From Edolisoma coerulescens (lineage: Eukaryota > Chordata > Aves > Passeriformes > Campephagidae), in contig VWZW01001044.1 in assembly GCA_013397115.1 (NCBI GenBank), positions 249,328 to 313,327 on the forward strand: a stretch of DNA of 64,000 bases. The letters run 5' to 3'. Shown here piece by piece: positions 1 through 11,646 of the stretch. Numbering within the stretch: position 1 is the first letter of the stretch; each line of letters starts with the position of its first letter. Both the position numbers and the translations under genes were made by a program. The notes beneath the pieces are model-generated. The model was given only the letters and a program-made list of their open reading frames with translations. It did not search any database and had not been told where the DNA came from.

Positions 1-237
1 GGATCCAATTCTTGTTGGCTCTGACCTTGTAGAGAGGATGGAAAGGAATTCTTTTTGTTACTTTTTGGAGCACGGTGATCCCGTTTGGATCCGGGTGTCC
101 CTCGGGCTGTGCCTGGCACCAGTGGGATCGTTGCTCCTGTGTCCATCTCCTTGGCTCCCACACATCTTGCACCAAGAGATTTCACTTTTAAAAGGCTGTT
201 TTCAGTCCTGATGTGTTATTGGTGTTTTTTCTCACAG
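1..237 (+). other. ROR1: 3' end of last ROR1 intron with splice acceptor
   Basis: The bases before the exon are non-coding. The acceptor is a T-rich stretch at about 217-232 followed by CACAG ending at 237. Translation of 85-237 shows no similarity to ROR1, whereas everything from 238 on does, so the boundary is well placed. Confidence 0.85.
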
Positions 238-1662
238 AGTAAAGCCAAGGAGCTGCCCCTCTCCGCCGTTCGCTTCATGGAGGAGCTGGGGGAATGCGCT
301 TTCGGCAAGATCTACAAGGGCCACCTCTACCTGCCGGGCATGGACCACGCGCAGCTCGTGGCCATCAAGACCCTCAAGGACTTTAACAACCCCCAGCAGT
401 GGGCGGAATTCCAGCAGGAAGCGTCCCTCATGGCCGAGCTGCACCACCCCAACATCGTGTGCCTGCTGGGCGTGGTGACGCAGGAGCAGCCCGTGTGCCT
501 TCTGTTCGAGTACATGAACCAGGGCGACCTGCACGAGTTCCTGGTCATGCGCTCGCCGCACTCCGACGTCGGCTGCAGCAGCGACGAGGACGGCACCGTC
601 AAGTCCAGCCTGGACCACGGCGACTTCCTGCACATCGCGGTGCAGATCGCGGCCGGCATGGAGTACCTGGCCGGCCACTTCTTCGTCCACAAGGACCTCG
701 CCGCCCGCAACATCCTGATCGGGGAGCAGCTCCACGTGAAGATCTCCGACCTGGGGCTCTCCAGGGAGATCTACTCGGCCGATTATTACAGGGTGCAGAA
801 CAAGTCCCTGCTGCCCATCCGCTGGATGCCCCCCGAGGCCATCATGTACGGCAAGTTCTCCTCCGACTCCGACATTTGGTCCTTTGGAGTGGTTTTGTGG
901 GAAATATTCAGCTTCGGCCTTCAGCCGTATTACGGCTTCAGCAACCAGGAGGTGATCGAGATGATCCGGAAGCGGCAGCTGCTGCCCTGCTCCGAGGACT
1001 GTCCCCCCAGGATGTACAGCCTGATGACGGAGTGCTGGCACGACCTGCCCTCCCGCAGGCCGCGCTTCAAGGAGATCCACGCGCGGCTGCGCTCCTGGGA
1101 GGGCCTCTCCAGCCACACCAGCTCCACCACCCCGTCGGGCGGCAACGCCACCACCCAGACCACCTCACTGAGCGCCAGCCCCGTCAGCAACCTCAGCAAC
1201 CCCAGGTATCCCAACTACATGTTCCCGGCGCAGGGAATCCCCCAGGGCCAGATCGCGGGGTTCATGGGGCCGCCCTTACCTCAGAACCAGCGCTACATCC
1301 CCATCAACGGGTACCCCATCCCGCCGGGATACGCCGCCTTCCCCGCCGCCCACTACCCCCCGCAGGGCCCGCCCCGCGTCATCCAGCACTGTCCCCCTCC
1401 CAAGAGCCGCTCCCCCAGCAGCGCCAGCGGCTCCACCAGCACGGGCCACGTCACCAGCTTGCCGTCGTCGGGATCCAACCAGGAAGCCAACATTCCCTTG
1501 CTATCCCACATGGCCATTCCCAGCCACCCGGCGGGAATGGGTATGACAGTGTTCGGCAATAAAACTCAAAAACCCTACAAAATGGACTCCAAGCAGTCCT
1601 CCCTGCTGGGAGACTCCAGCATCCACGGACCCAGCGACTCCATGATTTCGGCGGAGTTGTAA
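238..1662 (+). CDS. ROR1: ROR1 terminal coding exon (kinase-like domain and C-terminal tail)
   Basis: This is the last exon of the receptor tyrosine kinase-like orphan receptor 1, a membrane co-receptor for Wnt5a-type signalling. It encodes 474 residues and a TAA stop. Exon residues 1-16 are the juxtamembrane end. The kinase domain runs from about residue 11 to 285, with an altered glycine loop (GECAFG, 18-23), the VAIK lysine at 44, HKDLAARN (catalytic-loop Asp 153) and DLG (171-173). HKD for HRD and DLG for DFG are the known ROR-family departures that mark it as a pseudokinase or very weak kinase. A Ser/Thr-rich, Pro-rich, Ser/Thr-rich tail follows and ends in SMISAEL, which matches ROR1 and not ROR2. 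The reading frame stays open upstream to 85, but a pyrimidine-rich tract ending CACAG at 237 sets the exon start, in phase 0. Extracellular Ig, Frizzled and Kringle exons lie outside the window. The frame is intact. Confidence 0.96.
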   Translation, partial: SKAKELPLSAVRFMEELGECAFGKIYKGHLYLPGMDHAQLVAIKTLKDFNNPQQWAEFQQEASLMAELHHPNIVCLLGVVTQEQPVCLLFEYMNQGDLHEFLVMRSPHSDVGCSSDEDGTVKSSLDHGDFLHIAVQIAAGMEYLAGHFFVHKDLAARNILIGEQLHVKISDLGLSREIYSADYYRVQNKSLLPIRWMPPEAIMYGKFSSDSDIWSFGVVLWEIFSFGLQPYYGFSNQEVIEMIRKRQLLPCSEDCPPRMYSLMTECWHDLPSRRPRFKEIHARLRSWEGLSSHTSSTTPSGGNATTQTTSLSASPVSNLSNPRYPNYMFPAQGIPQGQIAGFMGPPLPQNQRYIPINGYPIPPGYAAFPAAHYPPQGPPRVIQHCPPPKSRSPSSASGSTSTGHVTSLPSSGSNQEANIPLLSHMAIPSHPAGMGMTVFGNKTQKPYKMDSKQSSLLGDSSIHGPSDSMISAEL

Positions 1663-3250
1663 ATAGGGGCGAGGCCTTTGTAAATAGAACTCTGGGCGGC
1701 GCAGACTCGGGAGGGGTAGGAAAGAGTTTGGTTTTTTTTCTATTCAAATATTTTATTAAAGATCCTTCTGGTTGTTGGACAGACATTGCAGCAAAGTGTC
1801 TTCTGTGAAGTTTCACTGCTCGCCAGGATGGGCAGGCACAACCAGACAGATCCTCGTGGTGGGAATCCTCAGCCTCAGCCACGTTTCTCCAAGTGCCACC
1901 GACTATTCAAGGAGGGGAAGAGGGAATTTGAGGGTTTTTTTTAAAAATAAAAACATTTTATCTGATGCTTTTTCACAGCTTTTTAAACCTCCGGCGTGGT
2001 TTAAATCACAGGAACTTTTTTTTAATGCTGAAAACCATATTTTAATATTTGTCTCTTTTTTTAGGAGATGCAAAGATTTGGAGATCTGGGTGTGCAATTT
2101 CAGTGCCAATAAGGAAAATATTTGTAAATGTTGCAGTCAAGGATTGTGTGTCAAATACATGATCTGAGAGCTGAATCAATTACTTCAGGTGGGATTTTGG
2201 TCTTTGGTGTAGTCGGGAGTCTGAGCTCAGATTCAGACCAAAAAAATGTCATTTATGTGACAGCACAAACGCTGGAGTTACCAGCTTGCAGCCTACAAAC
2301 CTTGTCTGCTGCTGGCTGCTAAGGACAGCTGGAGTTCTTAAGGAATTGCCTTAAAGGAAATGAAATTAAAGGGCTTTAATTTCAGAACCTGAATCAACTT
2401 CTTCCAAGATAACATTTCATGATCTAGTCGCTCAAGCAGGAATTCTCTCTCCTTTTGTTGCTATGCAACTGTGTAATGGAAAAGCGCCAAACCACAGCTT
2501 TAGATATGACAATCAGTTTTTCCCAGGAATATTTATTGTGCCATTTCAGTGACTCTGACTCCAGTAACCCTGGAAAAAGGGAGACTCACATTCCATCAGG
2601 CAGCAAATCCATCGATAGCAATTGTGTCGAATAATGTGAATTAGTGCTGATTTTCCACTTAGAAATGCACCATTTGTGTCATTAAAAAAACCCATTCAGA
2701 ACCAATCAAGATTCTTCATTTGAAACCACTTTAATGAGTTACACACGTGCTGTGTACGGTACGTTTTCCACAGACTCTTTTTTTGTACTGAATAATATTT
2801 TTATTGTCCACAAAACCCAATCTTTTTGCTCCGTTGACAATGTTGTATAATAGGACTTTATTTTTATCTTTTTGCACAAAAGTGTGATGATGTTTTTTTT
2901 GTACAGCAGAAGTGAAAATACATCTCTGCATTTTATATCTTGGGCTGTTTCTTTTGATTTTTACCCCGATGTAGATGTTCCTGAAATATATTATGGTGAT
3001 ACTCAGCCACTACCTTATCCAAATATCTTTCTTTGTTTTCACTGCATGCGTTTAATCACTGTATTACTTGATGATTGAGTTATTAATTATGGGCATTTCA
3101 ATTAGGCAAGCATGAGAAAAAAAAATGTAACAACAAAGGCTATTTTATAATGGAGATATGTGCATTTTTGTATTTCACGTGCCAGAGATGATATTAAACA
3201 CTGATTATTTTATGCTGCTGTTTATTAAAACATTGTTTTACCCATAAACA
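1663..3250 (+). other. ROR1: ROR1 3' untranslated region
   Basis: About 1.6 kb follows the stop codon with no gene-like frame. It becomes strongly AT-rich, especially 2700-3240, which is typical of a long vertebrate 3' UTR. Possible early poly(A) signals are ATTAAA at 1755-1760 and AATAAA at 1946-1951. The main end is probably near 3245, after paired ATTAAA signals. The exact end is inferred, since no transcript data are available. No CR1 fragment is seen here, unlike the DNA beyond it. Confidence 0.7.
3193..3229 (+). promoter_or_regulatory. ROR1: Probable distal poly(A) signals of ROR1
   Basis: ATTAAA occurs at 3193-3198 and again at 3224-3229, at the end of the AT-rich UTR. Base composition shifts to unique, more GC-balanced sequence soon after, so cleavage near 3245 is plausible. 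ATTAAA is the commonest variant of AATAAA. Confidence 0.5.
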
Positions 3251-4210
3251 CGTCGGCATTTCCTCCATCCTGAAATGGCTGAAGGACATGGAAGGCTCTC
3301 CATTCCCTGGAAGGACGTGGATGGATCTCCCTCCCCTGGCTCCCTGAGCTGGTATCAGCCAAGCATCCTTGGCTTTTCATCGGGAATTAGGAATAACCTA
3401 ATCCTTAAGGAGCAGCAGTGGGATCATAAAATATTCCCTCACACTCTTTGTGGTTTTATGTTCAAACCACTCACAGCTCAGTTGGAGGTTTTTCCTTTAT
3501 TTCAAAGCTGGGTCCTGAAGGTTAAAGTATTTTTAGATATGAACCAGCTCTGAACAACACACCTGGAAAGCCTTGGAAAGGTCTCTCCCTGCCCTGCCTC
3601 TCAGCAGGGAAAATCTGGGAATTCTGAGGCTGAAGTCACAGTCTGGCTCACACCTGATGCACAGGGAGGTAACACAGAGAGGCAGGAACTCCTCAGGGAG
3701 AGATGAGAGGGGAAAAATCTGAAGAAACCAATGAGGTAATGTGGAAAATAAATGTTGCCAGAAATTAGGGAATCGCTCCTCAGGTGGGAACGCAGACGCG
3801 GGATGAAAGCTGGTTTTGTGGCAAACAAAGGGAGAGGGAATATTCCAGATGCTAAATCATCATCCCTTCCTCCTTCAAGGAGAGAGCACGGCCAAGGCTG
3901 TTGGAAATGCAGCAGTCTTGGCTGGGTTGAGAAGCTCTGGAGGATTGGGAATAAAACTCTGGATAAACACTGTTAACTGAGCCTTCAGTCTGGACAATCT
4001 CATCCCCTCCAGGTCGGTTGTGTTGCTGTGAAAGAGAATAAATATTTGCTGGTTTAAAGACCACGAGGCAAGGCCTGAAACAGGGATTTGGATCCTTTGT
4101 TCCCACAGAGGAGAGACTGGGCTGGAATTCTGCATTGTCTGGATTGAGGGGTAAAGGCCAGAGCTGCCTGTGCAGGAATGTGGGCTGGAAAGCTCAGAAC
4201 TCTCCAGGAT
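3251..4210. other. Intergenic, unique sequence, no gene seen
   Basis: Only short chance frames are present. No CR1 similarity, splice-bounded exon or RNA gene was recognised. Confidence 0.6.
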
Positions 4211-4211
4211 G

Positions 4212-4318
4212 TGTTTATTTGGGAATAAACACATTTATTATTTTATATTATTATTCTCTTTTATTATTTTATATTATTATATTATTATTTTATTTATTAT
4301 TTTGGGAATAAACACATT
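4212..4318. repeat. AT-rich insert between 18-bp direct repeats
   Basis: The 18-mer TTTGGGAATAAACACATT occurs at 4218-4235 and again at 4301-4318. The 65 bases between them are almost pure TTATTATTTTATA-type sequence. The left copy also overlaps a perfect hairpin: TGTTTATT (4212-4219), loop TGGG, AATAAACA (4224-4231). Replication slippage or expansion is the likeliest origin. Confidence 0.7.
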
Positions 4319-6220
4319 GGGTCAGGAGGGAATGTGTGCCTCACTTTGCAGGAACAGGGATTTCCAAGAAGGCTTGGAAACACTCGATTCCATTTCCTTG
4401 CCCTGTGAGCTGTGCTCACCAGGAGAGCTCTGAAACATCCACCCAGCTCAAACCACTCCTGGCAGCAGGAGAACGCTCCAAGGACAAGCACATGCTGGAT
4501 CCAAAGCTCTGGAATGTGTGTTTACCTTCCACATCCACTGGCTCTTGTTCCTGCACATTCACCAGGAGGAATTTGGCTTTTTTTGCAGGATTCAGCCTCC
4601 TCGGGGTGTCGGAGCCTTGGCTTTGCCTCCTCCAAAGGGGGCTGAGCATCCAAAGGAGATGGTTTGGGTTGGGAAGGACCTTAAATCCCATCCCATTCCA
4701 TGGGCAGGGACACCTCCCACTATCCCAGGCTGCTCCAAGCCCCGTCCAACCTGGCCTTGGGCACTGCCAGGGATCCAGGGGCAGCCACAGCTTCTCTGGG
4801 AATTCTATTCCAGGGCCTCCCCACCTTCCCAGGGAACAATTCCTTCCCCATATCCCATTGGATGGTGCAGCCCAAGCTCCCAGGTGGTTCTGGTGGGAGC
4901 GCAGGGGTTGGAAAGCAGAGCCAGCAAAAAGAGACATTTGAACACAGTTGCTCTGAAGAACATTTTTACACAAAAAAACACAAGATTTTTTTTCAAAACC
5001 ACTTCACCAGACAAACCCAGTCAATTTTTTTTCATTCGCAGAAAAATATGACAGCATCTTCCTCGTGTGTCTCAATATTTCACCAGTGTTTATGAAATCA
5101 TGGCTCTGTGGTCAGGGGGTGGAACGAGCAGCTGGTTCTGCTGCAGAACATCCAAGGAAAAACTCCATCCATGGGCCCGGAGCCTCTCAGAGATGTGATG
5201 GCTGTGGAAGCCAAGCAGCAATTTTTATCTTGCTGGGGGCTGTCTTATAGGAGAGAGAACACTGCCCCCGAGTTGTTCACTCTCCAGCCCCTCGAATTCC
5301 TGCCTGTTTGATCTCCCCCAGCCTCAAGTCCAGCCCGTTGCAGGACAGATTCTGTGGCTGAGGTAATAGAAAATTATTAAAACCAGAGAGAGACACAATA
5401 TTGGGACTGCACATCAAAAGCTCTTGAAGACAAAGGAGGGAAAATTGACTCGAAACTGGAATTATTGGAAGCATCTGGGGTGTCCTTTATTCCCCATTTA
5501 ACAGCGCAGCACATTTGGGAATGGGGTCGGGCTGGTTCTGGGCCCTCGTTTGCTGAGTTTTGCCCTAAACCCTGTGGTTTGTCTGCTCCTGCAGAGGGAA
5601 CAGCAGCTCTTGGGAAATGAATTTTGACCTTGAGACACAAAGGAAGATTCTCCAGTGCTGCAGCCTTCAGCTGTGGGGAGAATTGGGGTTATTTTTGTGC
5701 TCTTCAGAGGAGTTTAAAAGCAGAAATCTCTGTGAGATTTGTAAGGAACACGGGGGGGGTTGGAAACCACGAGCGGTGCTGGGAGTAGGAGCTGCATCTG
5801 TAGGAGCTGTGGGGAATTTCTGTGTGAATCCAAGGGGTTTGTTGGATTTTTCCAGTGTTTATAAAAAATCCAACAACATTTGGGAGCACTCACTAACAGG
5901 AGCAGGGATAACAAGGATAATGGATTGATTCCCAATCCCCCTCAAGGAGTGATGGGTCCATCCCGAGCTGTGGAAGGCAGAGCCATGGGATGGGAGCCCA
6001 TGGAAGGAGCAGTGCTGGAGTGCTGGGATTTGGATGCCACTCCCAGCACAGCTGAGGGAGGGTCAGCCCCTGGCTCCAGGTGGTTGGAGCCACTGGGGAA
6101 TGGGAAAAACATCCCATCCATGGGAAAAGTACCCTTTAATGGGAGCTCAGCTGCCTTTGCTCACAAATTCCTGCAGCTGGGATGGGGAAATCCCAGCACA
6201 AAAAGTGGAGAGGAGCCCTG
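4319..6220. other. Intergenic, mostly unique sequence with one CR1 fragment
   Basis: Apart from the CR1 piece at 4661-4858, nothing here is recognised. Open frames overlapping that piece translate CR1 3'-UTR sequence and are not genes. Confidence 0.55.
4661..4858 (-). mobile_element. CR1 LINE 3' fragment
   Basis: On the plus strand this reads as the antisense of the avian CR1 3' end: GGTTTGGGTTGGGAAGGACC, then a segment on the theme 'CAGGGACACCTCCCACTATCCCAGG', then a GGATCCAGGGGCAGCCACAG-like block and a CTCCCCACCTTCCCAGG-like block. It is 5'-truncated, as nearly all CR1 copies are, with no coding potential. Confidence 0.85.
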
Positions 6221-6433
6221 GGAAGGACGTGGAGCTGCAGGATAAGGTCCAGAGGAGGCCCTGGAGCTGCTCTAGGGCTGGAGCCCCTCTGCTCTGGAGC
6301 CAGGCTGGGGGAGCTGGGAATGTTCATCTGGAGAAGGATCAAGGTAGACCTCAGAGCCCCTCCCAGAGCCTAAAGGGGCTCCAGGAGAGCTGGAGAGGGA
6401 CTGGGAACAAGGGACAGGACACAGGGAATGGCT
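6221..6433 (+). mobile_element. CR1 LINE internal fragment
   Basis: It contains the sense CR1 blocks GTCCAGAGGAGGCCCTGGAG, CTGGAGCCCCTCTGCTCTGG and CTCCAGGAGAGCTGGAGAGG, ending at a GGACAGGACACAGGGAATGG-like block. The usual 3' end is missing, so both ends are truncated. It covers the section just upstream of the pieces seen elsewhere in the window. Confidence 0.8.
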
Positions 6434-6849
6434 GTAATGCTGAATTCCAGGTTCCTGCTGGAATGACCGTCCCACAAATCCATATCTAAACCTTTGCTGC
6501 TCCACGCCTGCTCTCAATCTGCTTTTCCATCTTGGAAAATACCTGTGCCAAGGCATTAAGGACAGTGCTGGATGAGGAGGAGAAGGAAATGGAGTGACTG
6601 GATTTTTAAGGTGACTCCCCACAGCGGTGCTGCCCTGTCCCTGTGAAATGGGGGCATTCCTTCTTCTCCTGGGGGTTTGTGCAGCTCCTAAAACTTTTCC
6701 AAGCAGCCTGTGGAGGGTGACAGGAATGCAGACATTGGGAATATCCAGGTGTTGATCCGGACACTTTGGTTGATGTTGACACAAGGTGGAAGCTCCTCAC
6801 CAGGGAGGAGAGGCCAGACTTGCCAAATTGCCTTGGGAAGGGCCAGAGG

Positions 6850-7202
6850 GAATCAGGGAATCGCTGAGGCTGGAAAAGCCCTCCAGGATCATCAAATCCA
6901 GCTGTTCCCCCAGCACTGCCAAGGCCACCACTGCTCCGTGTCCCCACGTGGCACATCCCCAGGGGTTTTAAATCCCTCCATGGATGGAGACTCCACCACT
7001 GCCCTGGGTAACAACCCTTTCCATGAGGAAATTTTCCATAATATCCACCCTGCCCCTCCCCTGGCCCAGCCTGAGGCCGTTCCCTCTCCTCCTGTCCCTG
7101 TTCCCTGGGAGCAGAGCCCGACCCCCCCGGCTGCCCCCTCCTGTCAGGGACTTGTGCAGAGCCACAAGGTCCCCCTGAGCCTCCTTTGCTCCAGGCTGAG
7201 CT
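6850..7202 (-). mobile_element. CR1 LINE 3' fragment, about 350 bp
   Basis: In antisense it runs from GGCTGGAAAAGCCCTCCAGG and a CCAGCACTGCCAAGGCCACC-like block through GCCCCTCCCCTGGCCCAGCC to CCCCTGAGCCTCCTTTGCTC. Order and spacing follow the CR1 3' region. The subfamily differs from the 4661 copy: it has the 'two-finger' longer tail with CACTGCCAAGGCCACCACTG. Confidence 0.85.
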
Positions 7203-9640
7203 GGAACCTCGGGGAGGAATTTGTGAATTCCTGAAAAATCAGAGCAGAGGAGAACAGGGAAGGAAAGAGCCATGGGAATAACAAGTCCTGGGAATACCAA
7301 GTCCTGGGTGGTGCTGCCGTGTCTCCCTCCAGGATAAGGACCCAGGGACACCTTCCAGGTAGGATTTGCTCCATGTTTCTGTTCCTTTTATCAGGGAATT
7401 TGTCATCAGCATTCGCTGAAATACGACAGGCCGGGGGGAACTGTGGAGCTGTTGTTCCAACCTGGCCATCAAATGTCCAAAATCTTGGATAAAGTGAGAC
7501 ATTTTAACAGTTCCTGCCAGGAGAGATTTATTCTGGGCAGAAAAATTGGGATTTATCTGGGAAACGAGGCAAACACCCCACAGACAGAAAGTTTGAGTTG
7601 TTAAAAAATACAAGATATGCAGGGCAAACAACCTCTGGTCCCTTGAGTGCCTGGTGACAGAGCTGGTTTATCTCAGAGTTATGCAGGATCTGGACATTTT
7701 CCCCTCATGCCGTGGATCACCTTGGGAAGCCATGGATTGGCTTCCTCAGGAACTCTGAGAAGCAGGAAGGAAATGAACATTTCACGTGTGGTCAGGTGAG
7801 GAAACAGAGATTTGTGTCTTCTCTGCCGGAAAATATTGATTTACTCTCTGCCATGGCTGTGGGCATTAAAATCCAGGTTCCCGAGGTGGGATGGGCAGGA
7901 CTGGGGCTGTTCCCCTTCGCAAAGAGGAATCATTCCCATTCCCTCCTGCACCCCTGGCAGCCCCCTCGTTCCTGGGAGAACAGATGCTGGCAGGAGTGGC
8001 TGGGCTGGAGCTGTGAGCGGGGCTAATTTCCAGATAGAGCAGGGAAAGGATTCCTTTGATCCTCGGGATTTACACTCCATTATCTCCTGGGAGTCAGCTG
8101 CTCCAGAGGCAAGGCCCCACCGGCTCCCTGCACTTCAAAAAGGGCTTTAAGGCAGCTGGTAATTTCACTTTTAAGTTTTCTGGGCTCTCCTATTGTCAGT
8201 CTTGATCGGGAGTGTGGGGATGAGTTTGAAGATCACTGATAAAGTGTTTTATTTTGCCACGTGGGTCCCTGTTATTTACTGCCCTCTGGTTTTGTTGGGT
8301 TTGGGGGTTTTTAGGACAAATGAATCCAGATTTTTTTCTTGGAGCACTCCTGGCCTTTCTTTCTGTCCTCATTTCCACCACATGAAATGATCCTCTCCCC
8401 TCCTGAGGATTTCCCTCTGTGCCTGCAGGATTTTTCCAAACAATTTCATTTTAATGATGAATAAAACAAATGGTGGAGTCGTGTGTCACTCCTGGCTCTT
8501 TCCTGGGAATTGGAACAGAATGAGGGGGAAATTAAAGGAGGGAGAAGATCGTGACCATACCCAAACGAAGAGCCTGCTGTGGTTACTGCGGGCAGAAAGC
8601 AGCCAGTGTGGCACATTAGAGTTGTGTAATTGTACTAATTAAGAAAGAAATCAGGGCTTTGAGAGTTTATAGAGCCTTGGGTGTTCTGGTTCCTTTAGGG
8701 GATGATTTCAAATCCATTGGCAGAAAATACAGGGAACAGACAGGGCAGAAATGGGGGAAAACAACATAAGTTGATTTAGGAAATAGTTTTGCTGGGGGTT
8801 TGAAAGAGTCTGCAGCCAGAAGGTAGCAGTGTCTCTTTGAAAAATTATTATTTATGAATAAATATTAATATTTAAATATTATTTTAAATATTAGAAGAAA
8901 TAAAAACAACACATTCATTATTTTTAAATCAATGTTAAGAATTATTCAGGCTTCCCAAACCTTTCTAAAACCTGCTGAGGCTGTGAATTTGAATGTTGAG
9001 TTAATTGTGATGGACAAGAAGTCGAGTTTTGGAAGCAAAAGCTGTAGTGGGGAATGAGACTCAGCATCCTGGAGGGCACAGCTGGGATAAAACCAGGATT
9101 TGGGAAGTGCTGGTGTTTCCTCCCTGACACCCCAGCTGCTTTCTCCACCCCCAGTCCCAGCCCAGCACAAATCCAAAAATACTGCCTGGATTTCAAGGGA
9201 ATGAAGAGAAAACAAAACTCTGCCTGTTCAAAACCCCTCATCCAAGAGTCTCCTCCTGTTTAGGTACTTCTGGAATAGAGGAAAAACCCTTTTTTTCCCA
9301 AAGGGAGGTCCCTAAAAATCCCCCACCTCCAGAGAAGCCCATTTCTGCCATTCCTTCCTGGCCAGCCCTGAAGTCCTTCAGCCAGGAATGTTCCTCTGTG
9401 GGATTCCCAGCAGTGAATCCTTCTCTTCTCCAAGCATTTTAAAGGATGTGTGTGGGCTGAGGGATCCCAGAGTTTCTGTTTTACAGGGATCAGCTGCCAG
9501 AATTGATGTCCTGGAGGGAAAACCTGGTGACAGAACTTCTCTGTTTGCTCAGCATGTGCCAACAGGGAGAGGGAAGGAGCAGGGATGGATCCCAATTTTT
9601 GGTACAGTGGCACAAAGTGTCCAGAGTCTGGTGATGTTGT
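7203..9640. other. Intergenic, unique sequence
   Basis: No gene is recognised. At 8837-8945 there is a very AT-rich stretch with self-complementary ATTAATATTTAAATATTATT-type sequence that could form a cruciform. The remaining frames are short and unsupported. Confidence 0.5.
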
Positions 9641-9829
9641 GAGGGTGGGGAGGCCCTGGAATGGAATTCCCAGAGAAGCTGTGACTGCTCCATCCCTGGC
9701 AGTGCCCAAGGCCAGGCTGGACAGGGCTTGGAGCACCCTGGGATAGTGGAAGGTGTCCCTGCCATGGCAGGGGTGGGACTGGGTGGGATTTAAGGTCCCT
9801 CCCAGCCCAGGATTTTAGGATTTTATGAG
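9641..9829 (+). mobile_element. CR1 LINE 3' end fragment
   Basis: In sense order it shows GAGGGTGGGGAGGCCCTGGA, CAGAGAAGCTGTGACTGCTC, CAAGGCCAGGCTGGACAGGG and TAGTGGAAGGTGTCCCTGCC, and ends at a GATTTTAGGATTTTATGAGG tail. The tail is a degenerate form of the terminal CR1 octamer repeat (ATTCTATG-like), so the true 3' terminus is present. Confidence 0.85.
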
Positions 9830-11646
9830 GCAGCCCAAAGCTGCCACTCTTGGCCTGCAGAGGATATTTTTTATGTTCCTGTTTCCTGTGACTTTTTTTT
9901 TTGTAGTGGAAGAAAACAGCCCCTGAATTTTGTAGCATCCTCTGATAGGAGAGGAGGAAATTCCTCCGGTGTGACAGAGCCAGCTCAGCTCCACTGAGCA
10001 GAATCCAGTAGGATCTGGATGAGAAATCCTTTAAAAGACCCTGTTTTCCATTGCAGAACGTCCTGGCATCGGGAAGGACTGTGTTTCTCCACTGAAGCAT
10101 CACCAGCCACTTAAAAGGTCCTCTTGGCTGTGCCAGGGGACAAATCCCAACCAAATCCCTGCTCACGCTGCCACCATTTCAGAAAACCCAGCCTAACTCC
10201 AGGAGGTTTGGGTCTGTGGACTAAAGAGAGCAATTATTTTCTTTTCCCTGGTAGTGAATATTCCCAATTATTTCATTTCCTATGGAGACATTTGGCAAGC
10301 AGCTCCCTCCCCAGCCCCTGCCAGCAGCTCTTGTTCCTAAATGAAACAAGTTCTCTTGGCCTGGCAGGAGCACAGCCAGCAAATTTGTCAGCCTTGGGCC
10401 AAGTGATATTTTCATTTGCCCTAATCAACGACATTTATTTCAGGCAATCCATATTCCAAGGGCAGCTGTTGGATTAATAAATAGCACGGGGAAAAGAGGG
10501 AATTCTCCCGAAGGAAAACAAAACCCTTGGGTCATTTTTCTGGTGTGTTTCTCTGTGTGTGTGGCAGCACTGGTGAAATATTCTTGAAATTCACTTTCAA
10601 ATCAGCAAATGGAGTCAGATTCCTCGTCCTGGTTCAGCTGCCTTTGCTCCCTTCTGGAATTTGGCAGTCCTCGGCCTGCTGACAGCTTTCCTAAGGACAA
10701 GAAGTTCCCAGCCCTGGTAACCCAAGAGCAGTGGATTCCCAACCCAGGCTATTTCCAGCCTCAGGAAAGGGGATGTGGCTGGGACAATGAGGGTAAAACC
10801 TTGGCCCTGCTGGAGTTAAATCCTGATTCCCACTGGTGGAAATGGGATTTCAGTGCAGGATTTTTGCCCAGGTAGAGAATCAGATTCGTTGCAAACCCCA
10901 AATATCTCGAGTTTGTCTTCAAAGCCTGGTTGGCCTCGCGTGTTTTTGATGCTCGGGTACAACTTCCAGAGGTTTCATCACCAATTCCAGGCGTGGAATG
11001 GAAGGAAATTGAGATCTGTGATGGAATTGTTTCCTTTCATGGACACAGCTTCCAATTTTGCTGAAAGCAAAAGGCCTCTGGCAAACAGCTTCTGACGTTT
11101 CACAGGACAGGGATGGCAAGGCAGCTTGGAAGGATATCAAAGAGACCAAAACGTTGATCAGGGAGCTCAGGAGACCACGTTTGTTCCTACCTGGAGTCTC
11201 CTTCTGCCTTCCATTGGGAATTCCCGAAGGATGAGGCAGCAGTGGGATCACGGGAATGCCAGAACTCAGCCAGGGGGAGATGCAGGGCTTCGTTATCTAT
11301 AAAATTGTGCTGGCCCAAAATGTGTTTTCACTTCAATCTGCCCCCCAGTCCAGGATTTTTATGGAGGAAGGAGTCGTGAGGAGGAGACAGGGAAGAGCTC
11401 CAGGTTGTCCCTGTGGAAACGAATCCCGTGGGAGTTTGCCAGGTTTGGGGGGGGCCAGCCAAGGGAAAATCTTTAATTTTCCTCCTTCCCATAAAAACGT
11501 CCTGCTAAAGAAATGTTCTGGATTCTGAGCTGTTTCAGGAGTGTCCTCAGGTGGGATTGAGGAAGGTGGTCGGAGCTCCCAGCAGGCTGATCCAGCTGGG
11601 ATGAGATGAGCCAGCGTGGCTCCTGTCAGAAAGGAGAATCCCAGAC
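9830..11646. other. Intergenic, unique sequence
   Basis: Nothing recognisable. The 205-codon minus-strand frame crossing 9549-10166 is partly antisense CR1 and is not treated as a gene. Confidence 0.5.

Noticed and set aside
85..237. Upstream extension of the ROR1 frame with its own ATG
   Set aside because: It is intron sequence: a clear acceptor ends at 237 and similarity to ROR1 begins exactly there.
232..1116. 294-codon minus-strand frame over ROR1
   Set aside because: It is the antisense shadow of a GC-rich conserved coding exon and has no recognisable domain.
8837..8945. AT-rich self-complementary stretch as an origin or matrix-attachment site
   Set aside because: AT-richness alone does not identify such a function.
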